This document shows, piece by piece, positions 1 through 7,543 of a DNA stretch of 9,834 bases. Made by a program: the position numbers and the translations under genes. How positions within the stretch are numbered: the stretch's first letter is position 1; every line of letters starts with the position of its first letter. The DNA comes from G020348385 sp964580235 (GTDB taxonomy: Bacteria > Acidobacteriota > Aminicenantia > Aminicenantales > Aminicenantaceae). Location: the NCBI GenBank assembly GCA_964580235.1, contig CAZOJY010000123.1, positions 1 to 9,834 on the forward strand, read 5' to 3'. The notes under the pieces were generated by a model that made no database searches, was not told where the DNA came from, and saw nothing but the letters and a program-made list of their open reading frames with translations.

Positions 1-126
1 GAGGGATGTCCTTTTAAGTGCCTCCTCATGACTTTCAAAGGTGCCGGAAAGATAAATTGGAATGAAGCCGGCGATTGATTCAAAACCTTTGTCTGTGAAT
101 AGCTCAGGATTTTGTTGACCAGACAT
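1..126 (-). CDS. Possible 5' part of a divergent gene, cut by the window edge
   Basis: On the minus strand an ATG at 126-124 opens a frame that stays open to the window edge (42 codons, beginning MSGQQNPELFTDKGF). The translation reads like ordinary protein, with mixed charged and hydrophobic residues and no low-complexity run, but I do not recognise a family. No clear Shine-Dalgarno sequence precedes the ATG; an in-frame GTG lies 30 bases further upstream. A 42-codon open frame can easily occur by chance, so this is a tentative call. If real, the gene is divergent from the M28 peptidase gene and shares its short upstream region. Confidence 0.28.
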   Translation of the reverse strand, partial: MSGQQNPELFTDKGFESIAGFIPIYLSGTFESHEEALKRTSL

Positions 127-143
127 GTTGGCTATGATATATG
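115..143 (+). promoter_or_regulatory. Candidate sigma-70-type promoter of the M28 peptidase gene
   Basis: TTGACC (115-120) is followed after exactly 17 bases by TATATG (138-143), matching the -35 and -10 consensus at 5/6 and 4/6 positions. Transcription would start near 150. The gene's ribosome-binding site, AGGAGG at 163-168, lies five bases before the ATG at 174. This is a motif-level call only. Confidence 0.4.
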
Positions 144-173
144 CAGAAGTCACGTGATTGAAAGGAGGATAAT

Positions 174-2273
174 ATGATCAGGCGGATTCTTGTGATTTGT
201 TTTGTTGGAATGTTGTTGATCAGCGCTGTGGCCTTGGCCCAGATGACGCCGTGGCAGATATGGACGTTACTGCCACAGGACCAGCTGGATGAAATCATTG
301 GGGAGGTGTCCGGCGAAACAGCCTGGAATACGATCCTTGAAACCGGCGGATATAACAAGGACCGGCCGGCTGAAGAATATACCGGAACATTTTATGAAGC
401 GAAATACATCTATGATCAGCTGAAGAAATATGGACTTCCCGGAGCTGAGATCGTCAGGTTTCCCGGAGGAAAAACCTGGAACGGGATCAAAGGAGAGCTG
501 TGGGAAACCGGCCCTAAGCGTCAAAAACTCGCCTCCTACCAGGACCTGAGGGCAATGCTTGCCAGCGGAAGCACCTCAGCGGATGTGGAAGCACAGCTTG
601 TGTGGGTGGGCCGAGGAACGGGGGAGGAGATCAAGATTGCTGAGGTAGAGGGCAAAATCGTTGTTACCGAGGGGAGACTGAGCATGGTCCATAACCTGGC
701 GTGCATGAAGCACGGCGCAGTCGGTGTCATATCCATGCAGTCATCTCGGCCGTATTTTGACCCGCTTCAGATTCCGTGGGCAGGTTTAAGAGGTTTTCGT
801 CAAGATGCCGATAATCAACCCAAGTTCGGATTTTACCTTCCTATTCGGGAAGGAGCCTTTTTGAAGAACCGTTTGCTAAGAGGAGAAAAAATCACAGTGC
901 ATGCCCAGGTTGAGAGCAAAATGGAACCTTATGAAATCCAGGATGTTGTCTGCCATATTCCAGGTACTGACCCGGAGGCCGGCGAGATTATTTTCTCGGC
1001 CCATCTTTTCGAGGGATACACCAAACAGGGGGCAAACGATAACAAGTCAGGATCTGCTTGTATTCTAGAAGTCGCTCGAGTGCTTCATGCACTGATCGAA
1101 GAGGGAAGAATCCCCAGGCCGAAAAGAACGATCCGTTTCATTTGGGCTCCCGAATTTTCCGGAACCATTCCCTGGGTCAATGCCAACAAGGATCTCATGG
1201 AGAGAACCCTGTGCAATATCAACATGGACATGGTGGGCGAGTGGTTGAGCAAAAATCTGGATTATATGACCTTGGTCCGAACCTCCTATGGAAATCCCCA
1301 TTATGTGAATGATGTCATGGAAAACTATTTTCGGTATGTCGGTGAAGGCAATGTCGACCGTTATGCTGCAGGAGGAAAGTTGCGTCGGATCGTTGCGCCG
1401 TCGGGTTCGGATGAACCGTTCCATTACCTTATTGATATGCATTCAGGAGGTTCCGACCATGAGGTTTTCAATGATTGGGGTGTCCAGATTCCAGGAGTAT
1501 GTATGAATGCTTGGCCTGACCAATGGTATCATACGTCGGGAGACCGGGCTGACAAAGCTGATCCCACTCAGATGAAACGCGTGGGAATCATAGGAGCTGC
1601 CGCCGCCTACACCGTCGCCAGTGCCGATGATTTCATGGCCAAAAAGATTGCCGGAGAAACGACGAGCAATGGCACGCGTCGCTTGGGTCATAAATTCGTG
1701 ATCGCTCTCGAAATGTTGAACGAAGCGACTGCAGAAACGTTGGCGGATGCTTACAAGGCTGCTCGAGGATTGATGGAAATGGCTCTTGCCAATGAGAAGG
1801 CGACAATTGCCACGATCCAGGAGCTTGCAGAGAATAAAAAAACGGTTGGATTCTATCTTGAAATAATGGAGGAAACGATCGATTCAGTGGGAAAATCTCA
1901 TTTGATAGCATTGGATGCTCACATGAATGCGGTCGCGCAAAAGCTTAAGGTTGCACCAGCCAAGATTGAATGGACCGAGCTTGAAAAACGAACGGCAGAA
2001 ATGGTTCCGAAGGCGACGGCTAAGGTTAAGATGAACGGATACAGAGGATATTCGCAGTTTATCACCAAATTGCCGAAGGCGCAAAAGGACAAGTATCCGT
2101 ATTCCAGACGGGATATTGCCAGCACAAGCGAGCTTCAATCTCTGATCAATGGGAGAAGGAGTGTTATGGATATAAAGCGAAGTCTCGATGCCCAATATCG
2201 GCGAAAGTCCAAACTGGAAAGCGTCCTTAATTATGTCCAGATCCTCAAACTCGCCGGCTTAGTTGAATTTTAG
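174..2273 (+). CDS. Secreted M28-family zinc peptidase with PA-like insert and C-terminal winged-helix-like tail
   Basis: The product (699 aa) is probably an exported zinc aminopeptidase-like enzyme. Residues 1-23 form a signal peptide (MIRR start, hydrophobic core, ALA before Gln23). A PA-like segment lies around residues 130-190 (VWVGRGTGEE, GKIVVTEG, GAVGVIS). The catalytic domain, about 255-485, shows M28 landmarks: His277 in SAHLFEG, Asp289 in GANDNKSGS, Glu327 in APEFSG, Asp352 in NMDMVGE, SDH at 427-429 and His453 in YHTSGD. The usual Glu-Glu pair reads Glu-Phe here, so the second zinc ligand is replaced by Phe328; the PE-x-x-G form recalls the DUF4910-like branch of M28. A helical linker leads to residues about 651-699, which resemble a winged helix (RRSVMDIKRSL, then LESVLNYVQILKLAGLVEF). 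AGGAGG at 163-168 fixes the ATG. The gene appears monocistronic. The substrate is unknown and it could be a degenerate peptidase. Confidence 0.9.
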   Translation: MIRRILVICFVGMLLISAVALAQMTPWQIWTLLPQDQLDEIIGEVSGETAWNTILETGGYNKDRPAEEYTGTFYEAKYIYDQLKKYGLPGAEIVRFPGGKTWNGIKGELWETGPKRQKLASYQDLRAMLASGSTSADVEAQLVWVGRGTGEEIKIAEVEGKIVVTEGRLSMVHNLACMKHGAVGVISMQSSRPYFDPLQIPWAGLRGFRQDADNQPKFGFYLPIREGAFLKNRLLRGEKITVHAQVESKMEPYEIQDVVCHIPGTDPEAGEIIFSAHLFEGYTKQGANDNKSGSACILEVARVLHALIEEGRIPRPKRTIRFIWAPEFSGTIPWVNANKDLMERTLCNINMDMVGEWLSKNLDYMTLVRTSYGNPHYVNDVMENYFRYVGEGNVDRYAAGGKLRRIVAPSGSDEPFHYLIDMHSGGSDHEVFNDWGVQIPGVCMNAWPDQWYHTSGDRADKADPTQMKRVGIIGAAAAYTVASADDFMAKKIAGETTSNGTRRLGHKFVIALEMLNEATAETLADAYKAARGLMEMALANEKATIATIQELAENKKTVGFYLEIMEETIDSVGKSHLIALDAHMNAVAQKLKVAPAKIEWTELEKRTAEMVPKATAKVKMNGYRGYSQFITKLPKAQKDKYPYSRRDIASTSELQSLINGRRSVMDIKRSLDAQYRRKSKLESVLNYVQILKLAGLVEF

Positions 2274-2637
2274 CGCAGATTTTCTTTTTTTGTGTCTTTT
2301 CACAACTTTTATAAGTTTTGACCAGTATTTTTTGCGATGAATCCTCAATTTTTGAGATTGCGTTTCCAAGTATTCAAGTATTCATCAGAATAGTTTTCTC
2401 CTTCCCCCGTCCAGACATAAAATTTTGCAGATTCGTCCGGTAAAGCAAGTGAGTTCGCGTACGGCGCTGACAAACAATACAGCACGATTATCAGAAAAAA
2501 AAGGAATTCCAAGAATTTCTGACGGGCGGGATTTTAGCAATGGGTTTGACACACTTTATTGCCATATATGTCCCCTTATCGTGTGGAAAAGAATTTCAAG
2601 AAATGAGGTGAAGGTCAATTTGTAACTGAAATATCGT
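2274..2637. other. Intergenic stretch without a convincing gene
   Basis: No gene is supported here. The start is rich in T runs. It has a weak hairpin, CTCAA-TTT-TTGAG at 2344-2356, and an 8-bp tandem duplication of CAAGTATT at 2367-2382. None is followed by a proper U tract, so no confident terminator for the M28 gene can be named. A perfect TTGACA occurs at 2546-2551, but the position 17 bases downstream (TGTCCC) is not a -10 box. A CATATATG palindrome lies at 2563-2570. Confidence 0.5.
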
Positions 2638-2666
2638 TTGGCAATTTGGCCAGCATGTATCATAAT
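2638..2666 (+). promoter_or_regulatory. Candidate promoter of the M23 peptidase gene
   Basis: TTGGCA (2638-2643) and CATAAT (2661-2666) each match the sigma-70 consensus at 5/6 positions, with an ideal 17-bp spacer. The predicted transcription start is near 2673, only about seven bases before the ATG at 2680. The transcript would therefore be nearly leaderless, which fits the absence of a Shine-Dalgarno sequence before that ATG. Confidence 0.55.
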
Positions 2667-2679
2667 AGAGCTGTAAAGT

Positions 2680-4044
2680 ATGTGCACAAATTTTAAACAT
2701 AAATTCAATTTTGCACTCTTTGTTTCTCTTCTCTTATTTTCCCACTGCCAGAAAGAGATTGTTCCCGAGCCATATAAGCCCTCGAACAGCCACGAGGCCT
2801 ATGTGCACTCCTTGCGCGCAGCAGGCCTGGCTCACACGGCCGTTGCTCGCGACTGGATCCTTGAAGCGGAGAAAACCTTGAAGAATCCGGTGCTCGTGAA
2901 ACCTCCTTTTGAAGAAGCTTTTTATGTGGATCCTGCATCTGCTTTTGCTGTGGCTTACAATTTTTCTGTTTTAAAAGGCCAAAGAATCGAAATCGATGTA
3001 TCCTTCGATGGTCAGAAACGATGCCGCTTGTTCATGGATCTTTTTCGTGTCCGCAGCCTCTCCTATAAGGATTGGCGCTTGGTCGCCAGCGCCAACAAAA
3101 ACGAAAAACATCTGGAGTTCGAACCCAAACAAGACGCGGAATATGTGCTGCGGCTGCAGCCAGAACTTCTGCGTGGCGGCAGATTCACGGTCACCATCCG
3201 AAACATGGCTTCCTTAGAATTCCCGGTTCTGGGCTATGATCATCGTGCGATCGGGAGCGGGTTTGGAGCCCCACGTGACGGCGGCCGCCGTCTCCACCAT
3301 GGTGTCGACATCTTTACACCAAGACACACCCCTGTCGTTGCTCCCGCCAAAGCCTTTGTTCGCCGCGTCAGTAAATCCGATATCGGAGGCCTTAATATTT
3401 GGCTCTATGACCAAAAGCGAGACCTTTATCTCTATTTTGCTCATCTACAGACCCAGGATGTTGAAGAGAGCACCTATGTGGAACCGGGTCAGAGGATTGG
3501 AACGGTCGGAAACACCGGCAATGCCCGGCGAACGCCTCCGCATCTGCACTTCGGGATTTATGTAAGGGGAGAGGGGCCGGTTGACCCTGTGAATTTTATC
3601 AAAAAAGTAAACTCGGCACCTGAGGAAATCACGGCCAACCTGGATATGCTCGGCCAGTGGGCCAGGTCAAAACAATCCATGATTTCCTTAAAGCGCTTGG
3701 CTGCTTCAAGATCAAAAGAAATTGCCCGGTTGAATCCATACTCTGTGATGAGAATTCAAGCTGCAGCTGGGAGGACCTATCGCGTCCTTTTGCCCGACGG
3801 TCTTTCCGGATATGTTTCGGCCCGAAACATTGAATCGACAGCCCAATCACTGACAACGCAACAGGACGATTGGCCCCATGAAGTTAGAGAGATGCCTATG
3901 AAAAATGCTGTCCTTGTGGAAAAAATCAATGGAGGAGAAAAGCTTGCCGTCTTGGGACAATTCGAAGGATACTGGCTTGTCAGAATCCACAAGGAAAAGG
4001 TGGGCTGGTTGATGAATCCAGCGATACCAGGTTCAAGCAAATAG
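2680..4044 (+). CDS. M23-family (LytM-type) cell-wall peptidase with C-terminal SH3-like repeats
   Basis: The product (454 aa) is a probable zinc endopeptidase acting on peptidoglycan cross-links or stem peptides outside the cytoplasmic membrane. A hydrophobic N-terminus (residues 9-21) ends at Cys23 in LLLFSHC. This resembles a lipobox, but His at -1 is not canonical, so lipoprotein status is uncertain. Residues about 60-165 look like a beta-rich domain. The LytM domain (about 185-310) has the zinc motif HHGVD (His206, Asp210) and the HLH motif (288-290), so the metal site looks complete. The C-terminus carries two SH3-like stretches, about 345-385 (YSVMRIQAAAG, GLSGYVSARNI) and 410-450 (GYWLVRIHKEKVGWL), probably for wall binding. 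The ATG at 2680 is the only usable start: an in-frame TAA lies six bases upstream, and no Shine-Dalgarno sequence is present. The gene stands alone. Confidence 0.9.
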   Translation: MCTNFKHKFNFALFVSLLLFSHCQKEIVPEPYKPSNSHEAYVHSLRAAGLAHTAVARDWILEAEKTLKNPVLVKPPFEEAFYVDPASAFAVAYNFSVLKGQRIEIDVSFDGQKRCRLFMDLFRVRSLSYKDWRLVASANKNEKHLEFEPKQDAEYVLRLQPELLRGGRFTVTIRNMASLEFPVLGYDHRAIGSGFGAPRDGGRRLHHGVDIFTPRHTPVVAPAKAFVRRVSKSDIGGLNIWLYDQKRDLYLYFAHLQTQDVEESTYVEPGQRIGTVGNTGNARRTPPHLHFGIYVRGEGPVDPVNFIKKVNSAPEEITANLDMLGQWARSKQSMISLKRLAASRSKEIARLNPYSVMRIQAAAGRTYRVLLPDGLSGYVSARNIESTAQSLTTQQDDWPHEVREMPMKNAVLVEKINGGEKLAVLGQFEGYWLVRIHKEKVGWLMNPAIPGSSK

Positions 4045-4362
4045 CCAGAAAAATTCAGATTACTCTATCTCTGAATCGGAATTTTCGACCATCCACACAT
4101 CTCAGCTTTCAATGAGGGATTCGCCTAAGCAGATAAACTTCACAAGCTGCTCTTGATACACATGTCTTTGTTCATTGGCGATGGCGGTGTGAATGATGGT
4201 TTGCCTGACCTATTATTGGTTTTGGAATTGATGATGGATTTGAGAGTGGATTTAAAGGGGGAAAATGATATATATATGCCTGCGGAGCGAATTTTTGTGA
4301 CCGTTTTTACGTAACATATATGAGGGAGATAGGAAAATCCGAGAATTTTAGGAGGAGAGAAG
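4045..4362. other. Intergenic stretch; small doubtful ORF and weak promoter signals
   Basis: Just past the M23 stop is a 7-bp inverted repeat, ATTCAGA (4053-4059) and TCTGAAT (4070-4076), followed by a short T run at 4082-4085; as a terminator it is weak. A plus-strand ORF at 4162-4314 (50 aa, MSLFIGDGGVNDG start) reads somewhat protein-like, but it has no ribosome-binding site and I do not recognise it. A possible promoter for the next gene is TTGTGA (4295-4300), 16 bases, TATATG (4317-4322). The -10 overlaps a CATATATG palindrome at 4315-4322. Confidence 0.4.
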
Positions 4363-5292
4363 ATGGATAATATAGCTTTTTTTGCACCGCTAGGGCGGGC
4401 ATGGAGCCGGATGAAAGTTGCCCTTTTCCAGCCCTTTGACCTGCACAAGTGGCTGGTCATTGGATTTACGGCCTTTTTGGCCGGATTAGCTGACAGCAAC
4501 CACGGTTCGGGCGGTTCAAGATGGGGAAATGACTGGAACTTCCGTGAATTTCTCGGTTTCCCGGGAAGGGCCTGGGACTGGCTGATCGATCACCCGGGAT
4601 GGTTCATGCTGATTGTGTTTGGTGCATTTGTTGTGATTGTGATCGGAGTTGTCGTTCTCTGGCTGAGTTCGCGTGGAAAATTCATGTTCCTCCATAATGT
4701 CGTGCATGACAAGGCCGAAGTGGCCAATCCTTGGAGAGAGTATAAAAAGGAAGGAAACTCCCTGTTCCTGTGGAGGCTTGCTTTTGGCCTGATCTGTTTT
4801 GCGTTTTTCATTTTTCTTGTTATCATCTTTTTTATCGGGGCTTCTCAACTCTACGAGGGAAGCTATTCCAATCGGATTCCGGTTCCATTCATTATTCTGA
4901 TGGGATTTGTTTTTCTTCTGATGATCATCCTCATCGGGTTTATTTCCACTTTTTTGGATGGATTCATCGTCCCGATCATGACCAAACACCGGATGACGGC
5001 CACAAAGGCGTGGGGAAAATTCCTGTCGCTTTTCTCGAAATACCTGTTTCACTTCATCCTGTTTGCCCTGATGATGTTCGTGATGATCATTTTGTTCGTG
5101 ATTTCTGTGGTTGTGGCCGGTCTTTTTACCTGCTGCATAGGCTTTTTGTTCCTGATCATTCCCTACATCGGGACGGTTGTGACTTTGCCGGTTTGGTATT
5201 GGTTCAGGGCGTTCAGCATCGAGTTTTTGGCTCAGTTTGGCGATGAGTACGACCTTTTTCCGCCTGCTGAATCCGCCCCGACAAAAGCCTAA
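4363..5292 (+). CDS. DUF7544-like polytopic inner-membrane protein
   Basis: The product (309 aa) is an integral membrane protein of unknown function. The N-terminus (PLGRAWSRMKVALFQPFDLHKWLVIGF) fits the DUF7544 pattern as I remember it: an amphipathic start, then PFD-x-x-x-W-L entering the first membrane segment. Hydrophobic segments lie at about 28-42, 84-105, 142-168, 176-202 and 226-285. The last stretch is long enough for two or three passes and contains CCIGFLFLIIPYIG, giving about six or seven passes in all. A Gly/Ser-rich loop (about 45-55) follows the first segment. The C-terminus is short and acidic (FGDEYDLFPPAES). No catalytic or transport motif is visible. AGGAGG at 4350-4355 lies seven bases before the ATG. 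Spacing from both neighbours suggests an independent transcript. Confidence 0.8.
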   Translation: MDNIAFFAPLGRAWSRMKVALFQPFDLHKWLVIGFTAFLAGLADSNHGSGGSRWGNDWNFREFLGFPGRAWDWLIDHPGWFMLIVFGAFVVIVIGVVVLWLSSRGKFMFLHNVVHDKAEVANPWREYKKEGNSLFLWRLAFGLICFAFFIFLVIIFFIGASQLYEGSYSNRIPVPFIILMGFVFLLMIILIGFISTFLDGFIVPIMTKHRMTATKAWGKFLSLFSKYLFHFILFALMMFVMIILFVISVVVAGLFTCCIGFLFLIIPYIGTVVTLPVWYWFRAFSIEFLAQFGDEYDLFPPAESAPTKA

Positions 5293-5365
5293 TCGATTTA
5301 GTCCTTATCATTAATTGTTTCATTCATTTGCACATGTAATTCGAGAACTGGGAGACATAGATGGA

Positions 5366-5451
5366 TTCCTCAGCAGCTTGCCAGGTAGCTTTAAATCCTT
5401 CTCGGATTTAGAAATTCCTTCTCGTCTGAGGAAGCGCTGGGATTAGCGCTT
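5366..5451. repeat. Cluster of inverted repeats upstream of phosphofructokinase
   Basis: Three inverted repeats are packed together. TTCCTCAG (5366-5373) pairs with CTGAGGAA (5426-5433). Inside lies TAAATCC-TTCTC-GGATTTA (5392-5410). Overlapping the outer right arm is AAGCGCT-GGGATT-AGCGCTT (5432-5451). The sequence CCTTCTCG is also repeated directly (5397-5404 and 5417-5424). The arms are exact. They may be operator sites, since the last one falls where a -35 box would be, or a folded RNA if transcription begins further upstream. None has the U tract of an intrinsic terminator. Confidence 0.5.
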
Positions 5452-5460
5452 GTAATTGGA

Positions 5461-5466
5461 TATAAT
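5461..5466 (+). promoter_or_regulatory. Consensus -10 box (TATAAT) of the glycolytic pair
   Basis: A perfect TATAAT lies 30 bases before the likely phosphofructokinase start at 5497. The -35 position 17 bases upstream reads TGGGAT, a poor match, and is occupied by the AAGCGCT/AGCGCTT inverted repeat. A strong -10 with a weak -35 over a palindrome suggests activator dependence, or repression at that site. This is an inference from motif placement. Confidence 0.45.
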
Positions 5467-5496
5467 AAAATAAACTAAAGAATGGAATTGTCGCTT

Positions 5497-6450
5497 ATGA
5501 AAAAGATCGGCATTTTGACCAGGGACTGCGCGGGGATCAATGCAGCCATCAGGGCCGTGGTGCGAACCGCGGTTTTCCATGGCCTCGAGGTCCTTGGAAT
5601 TATCAAAGGTTATGATGGTCTTATAGATGGGAAACTGGTTAAGCTTGATCGACGTTCGGTTTCGGGGATATTGAACCAGGGCGGAACCATCCTGAAAACG
5701 GCCCGGGCCAAAAGATTTTTCACAGAGGAGGGGCAAACCCTCGCTGTAAAAACCATAACCGACAACAATATCGATGGGTTGATCGTCATCGGAGGAAATG
5801 GCTCGCTGACCGGAGCTCATATTCTGGCCGCCAGATACGATATTCCTGTTATCGGCATTCCGGCCACAATCGACAATGACATCAACGGCGTGGATATGTC
5901 CATCGGCACCGACAGCGCGGTCAATGTCGTTGTCGAAGCTTTGGACAAAATAAGGGATACGGCCACGAGCCTGGAAAGGGTGTTTGTTGTCGAAGTGATG
6001 GGGCGCGACTGTGGTTACATCGCTCTCCAGGTGGCCCTAGCCGGAGGGTGTGAGGAGGTTTTGATCCCGGAAAAAGAAACGGCCATGGATAAGATTTGTG
6101 CGGATATTCTTGAGGGAAGCCGCCAGGGGAAAAAAAGCTGGATCGTGATCGTGGCCGAGGGAAGCGCCAAAGGAAGCGATGTGGCCGATTCTATCGTGAA
6201 GAAAACTGGCCTCGAAACACGTCTTTCCGTCCTTGGTTATATCCAAAGGGGAGGCGCCCCCACGGCTTTCGACAGGCTGTTGGCTGCCCGCATGGGGAGT
6301 TTTGCTGTCGAGATTTTGAAGGATGGTCAAACAGGCATGTGTGTGGGTTATGCATGCAAAAAACTAATCACCATCCCCTTGGAAACGGCCATTCAGCCCA
6401 AAAAGATCGATTACGAGCTGGACTACCGGTTGATAAATATATTGACCTGA
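5497..6450 (+). CDS. pfkA: 6-phosphofructokinase (PfkA family) with shortened glycine loop
   Basis: This enzyme phosphorylates fructose 6-phosphate to fructose 1,6-bisphosphate in the cytoplasm. From Met5497 it is 317 aa, close to the 320 aa of E. coli PfkA. Family motifs occur in order: GILT..NAAIRAVVR, TAR near residue 68, IGGNGSLTG, PATIDND, VVEVMGR, ETRLSVLG and YIQRGGAPTAFDR. Gly after Asn in GGNGS, and Ala rather than Lys before TIDND, argue for ATP over pyrophosphate. Oddities: the N-terminal loop reads TRDCAGIN where relatives have T-GG-GDCPG-N (two residues fewer), the Asp of GGDGS is Asn, and the His of GHIQRGG is Tyr. An ATG at 5482 would add MELSL. I prefer 5497 because the family begins MKKIGIL and a weak GGA lies ten bases upstream of it. 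The aldolase gene follows after 39 bp, probably in the same operon. Confidence 0.9.
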   Translation: MKKIGILTRDCAGINAAIRAVVRTAVFHGLEVLGIIKGYDGLIDGKLVKLDRRSVSGILNQGGTILKTARAKRFFTEEGQTLAVKTITDNNIDGLIVIGGNGSLTGAHILAARYDIPVIGIPATIDNDINGVDMSIGTDSAVNVVVEALDKIRDTATSLERVFVVEVMGRDCGYIALQVALAGGCEEVLIPEKETAMDKICADILEGSRQGKKSWIVIVAEGSAKGSDVADSIVKKTGLETRLSVLGYIQRGGAPTAFDRLLAARMGSFAVEILKDGQTGMCVGYACKKLITIPLETAIQPKKIDYELDYRLINILT

Positions 6451-6489
6451 ACGGCCAAAATTTATCCCTGTAAACAAAAGGAGGAAAAC

Positions 6490-7542
6490 GTGGCAATAGA
6501 TATTAAATATCTGCTCGGCGAGGAAGCTTCTGATTTATTGGAACATGTTTGTGAGACCATTCCCAAAGCGTACTTGAATCTTCCTGGGCCGGACTTTGTG
6601 GAGAGAGTTTTTGATCTGTCTGACAGGTCCAAGCATGTGAGAGAAAACCTGGCCAGACTGTTTGGCCATGGCCGCTTGAAAGGATCCGGATATCTATCCA
6701 TTCTGCCTGTTGACCAGGGTGTGGAACACTCTGCCGGAGCCTCCTTTGCACCAAATCCCGTTTATTTTGATCCTGAGAACATCGTCAAGCTTGCAGTGGA
6801 AGCAGGCTGCAACGCTGTGGCTTCCACCGCAGGAGTTTTGGGCATGGTATCCAATAAATATGCCGAAAATATCCCTTTCATCGTCAAGATCAACCACAAT
6901 GAGCTTTTGTCCTACCCAAATTCCTACGACCAGCGGATGTTTGCCTCTGTAACGCAGGCCAGTGATATGGGAGCTTCGGGGATTGGGGCCACGATCTATT
7001 ATGGCTCCTCAGAATCGCGGGATCAGATCGAAGAGGTGTCCGATGCCTTCCAAATGGCTCACGAAATAGGGATGTTCACTGTGCTCTGGTGTTATCTGAG
7101 AAATTCGGCGTTCAAAAAAGATGACATTGATTACCACGCATCCGCAGACCTTACCGGACAGGCCAATTATCTGGGAGCGACCATCGAAGCGGATATTATC
7201 AAGCAGAAGCAGCCCACCAATAACGGGGGTTTTCTGGCCCTGGATTTCGGAAAAAGCCATCCCTTGATGTATGAAAAACTCACATCGGACCATCCGATCG
7301 ACTTGACCCGGTATCAGGTCGCCAACTGTTTCATGGGGCGTGTGGGACTCATCAACTCCGGGGGAGCTTCGGGAAAGGACGATCTCAGGCAGGCCGTCCG
7401 GACGGCCGTCATCAACAAGCGGGCAGGAGGCATGGGGCTGATCCTGGGAAGAAAAGCTTTCCAAAAACCCATGGCCGATGGCATCGAGATCATCCATGCG
7501 GTCCAGGATGTCTACCTGTCGGAAGCCGTGACCATTGCCTAA
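6490..7542 (+). CDS. fbaB: Class I fructose-bisphosphate aldolase (DhnA/FbaB type)
   Basis: The enzyme cleaves fructose 1,6-bisphosphate to dihydroxyacetone phosphate and glyceraldehyde 3-phosphate through a Schiff-base lysine. Its 350 aa equal E. coli FbaB in length. Visible landmarks are the phosphate/active-site segment LPVDQGVEH (Asp75, His80), Lys133 in FIVKINHNE, the barrel strand GASGIGATIYYGS, and Lys238 in EADIIKQKQP, which fits the Schiff-base lysine position. GGASG near residues 294-298 fits the C-terminal phosphate-binding loop. The start is GTG at 6490, preceded by a strong AAGGAGG (6479-6485) four bases before it. The 39-bp gap after pfkA, with no promoter visible, suggests cotranscription, so the pair encodes two consecutive glycolytic steps. 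The gene ends one base before a REP-like inverted repeat but is full length. Confidence 0.93.
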   Translation: MAIDIKYLLGEEASDLLEHVCETIPKAYLNLPGPDFVERVFDLSDRSKHVRENLARLFGHGRLKGSGYLSILPVDQGVEHSAGASFAPNPVYFDPENIVKLAVEAGCNAVASTAGVLGMVSNKYAENIPFIVKINHNELLSYPNSYDQRMFASVTQASDMGASGIGATIYYGSSESRDQIEEVSDAFQMAHEIGMFTVLWCYLRNSAFKKDDIDYHASADLTGQANYLGATIEADIIKQKQPTNNGGFLALDFGKSHPLMYEKLTSDHPIDLTRYQVANCFMGRVGLINSGGASGKDDLRQAVRTAVINKRAGGMGLILGRKAFQKPMADGIEIIHAVQDVYLSEAVTIA

Positions 7543-7543
7543 T

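Noticed and set aside
2546..2570. Perfect TTGACA followed by TATATG, or a sigma-54-like TGACAC..TTGCC
   Set aside because: The TTGACA-to-TATATG spacer is only 13 bases, and the sigma-54 reading has a wrong spacer and a broken GG.
2425..2625. Plus-strand ORF of 66 codons in the gap before the M23 gene
   Set aside because: It starts with TTG, has no ribosome-binding site, its translation resembles no family, and it lies in AT-rich noncoding-like sequence.
4053..4076. ATTCAGA/TCTGAAT hairpin as a terminator of the M23 gene
   Set aside because: The stem is short and AT-rich, and it is not directly followed by a U tract; kept only as a note.
4162..4314. Plus-strand ORF of 50 aa (MSLFIGDGGVNDG start) upstream of the membrane protein
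   Set aside because: No ribosome-binding site and no recognised family; the translation is somewhat protein-like, so it is described in the intergenic entry but not called as a gene.
4516..5052. Minus-strand ORF of 178 aa
   Set aside because: It is antisense to a clear membrane protein; its very hydrophilic composition is the expected mirror of hydrophobic codons.
7009..7497. Minus-strand ORF of 162 aa
   Set aside because: It lies antisense inside the aldolase gene, whose motifs span the full region; no family features of its own.
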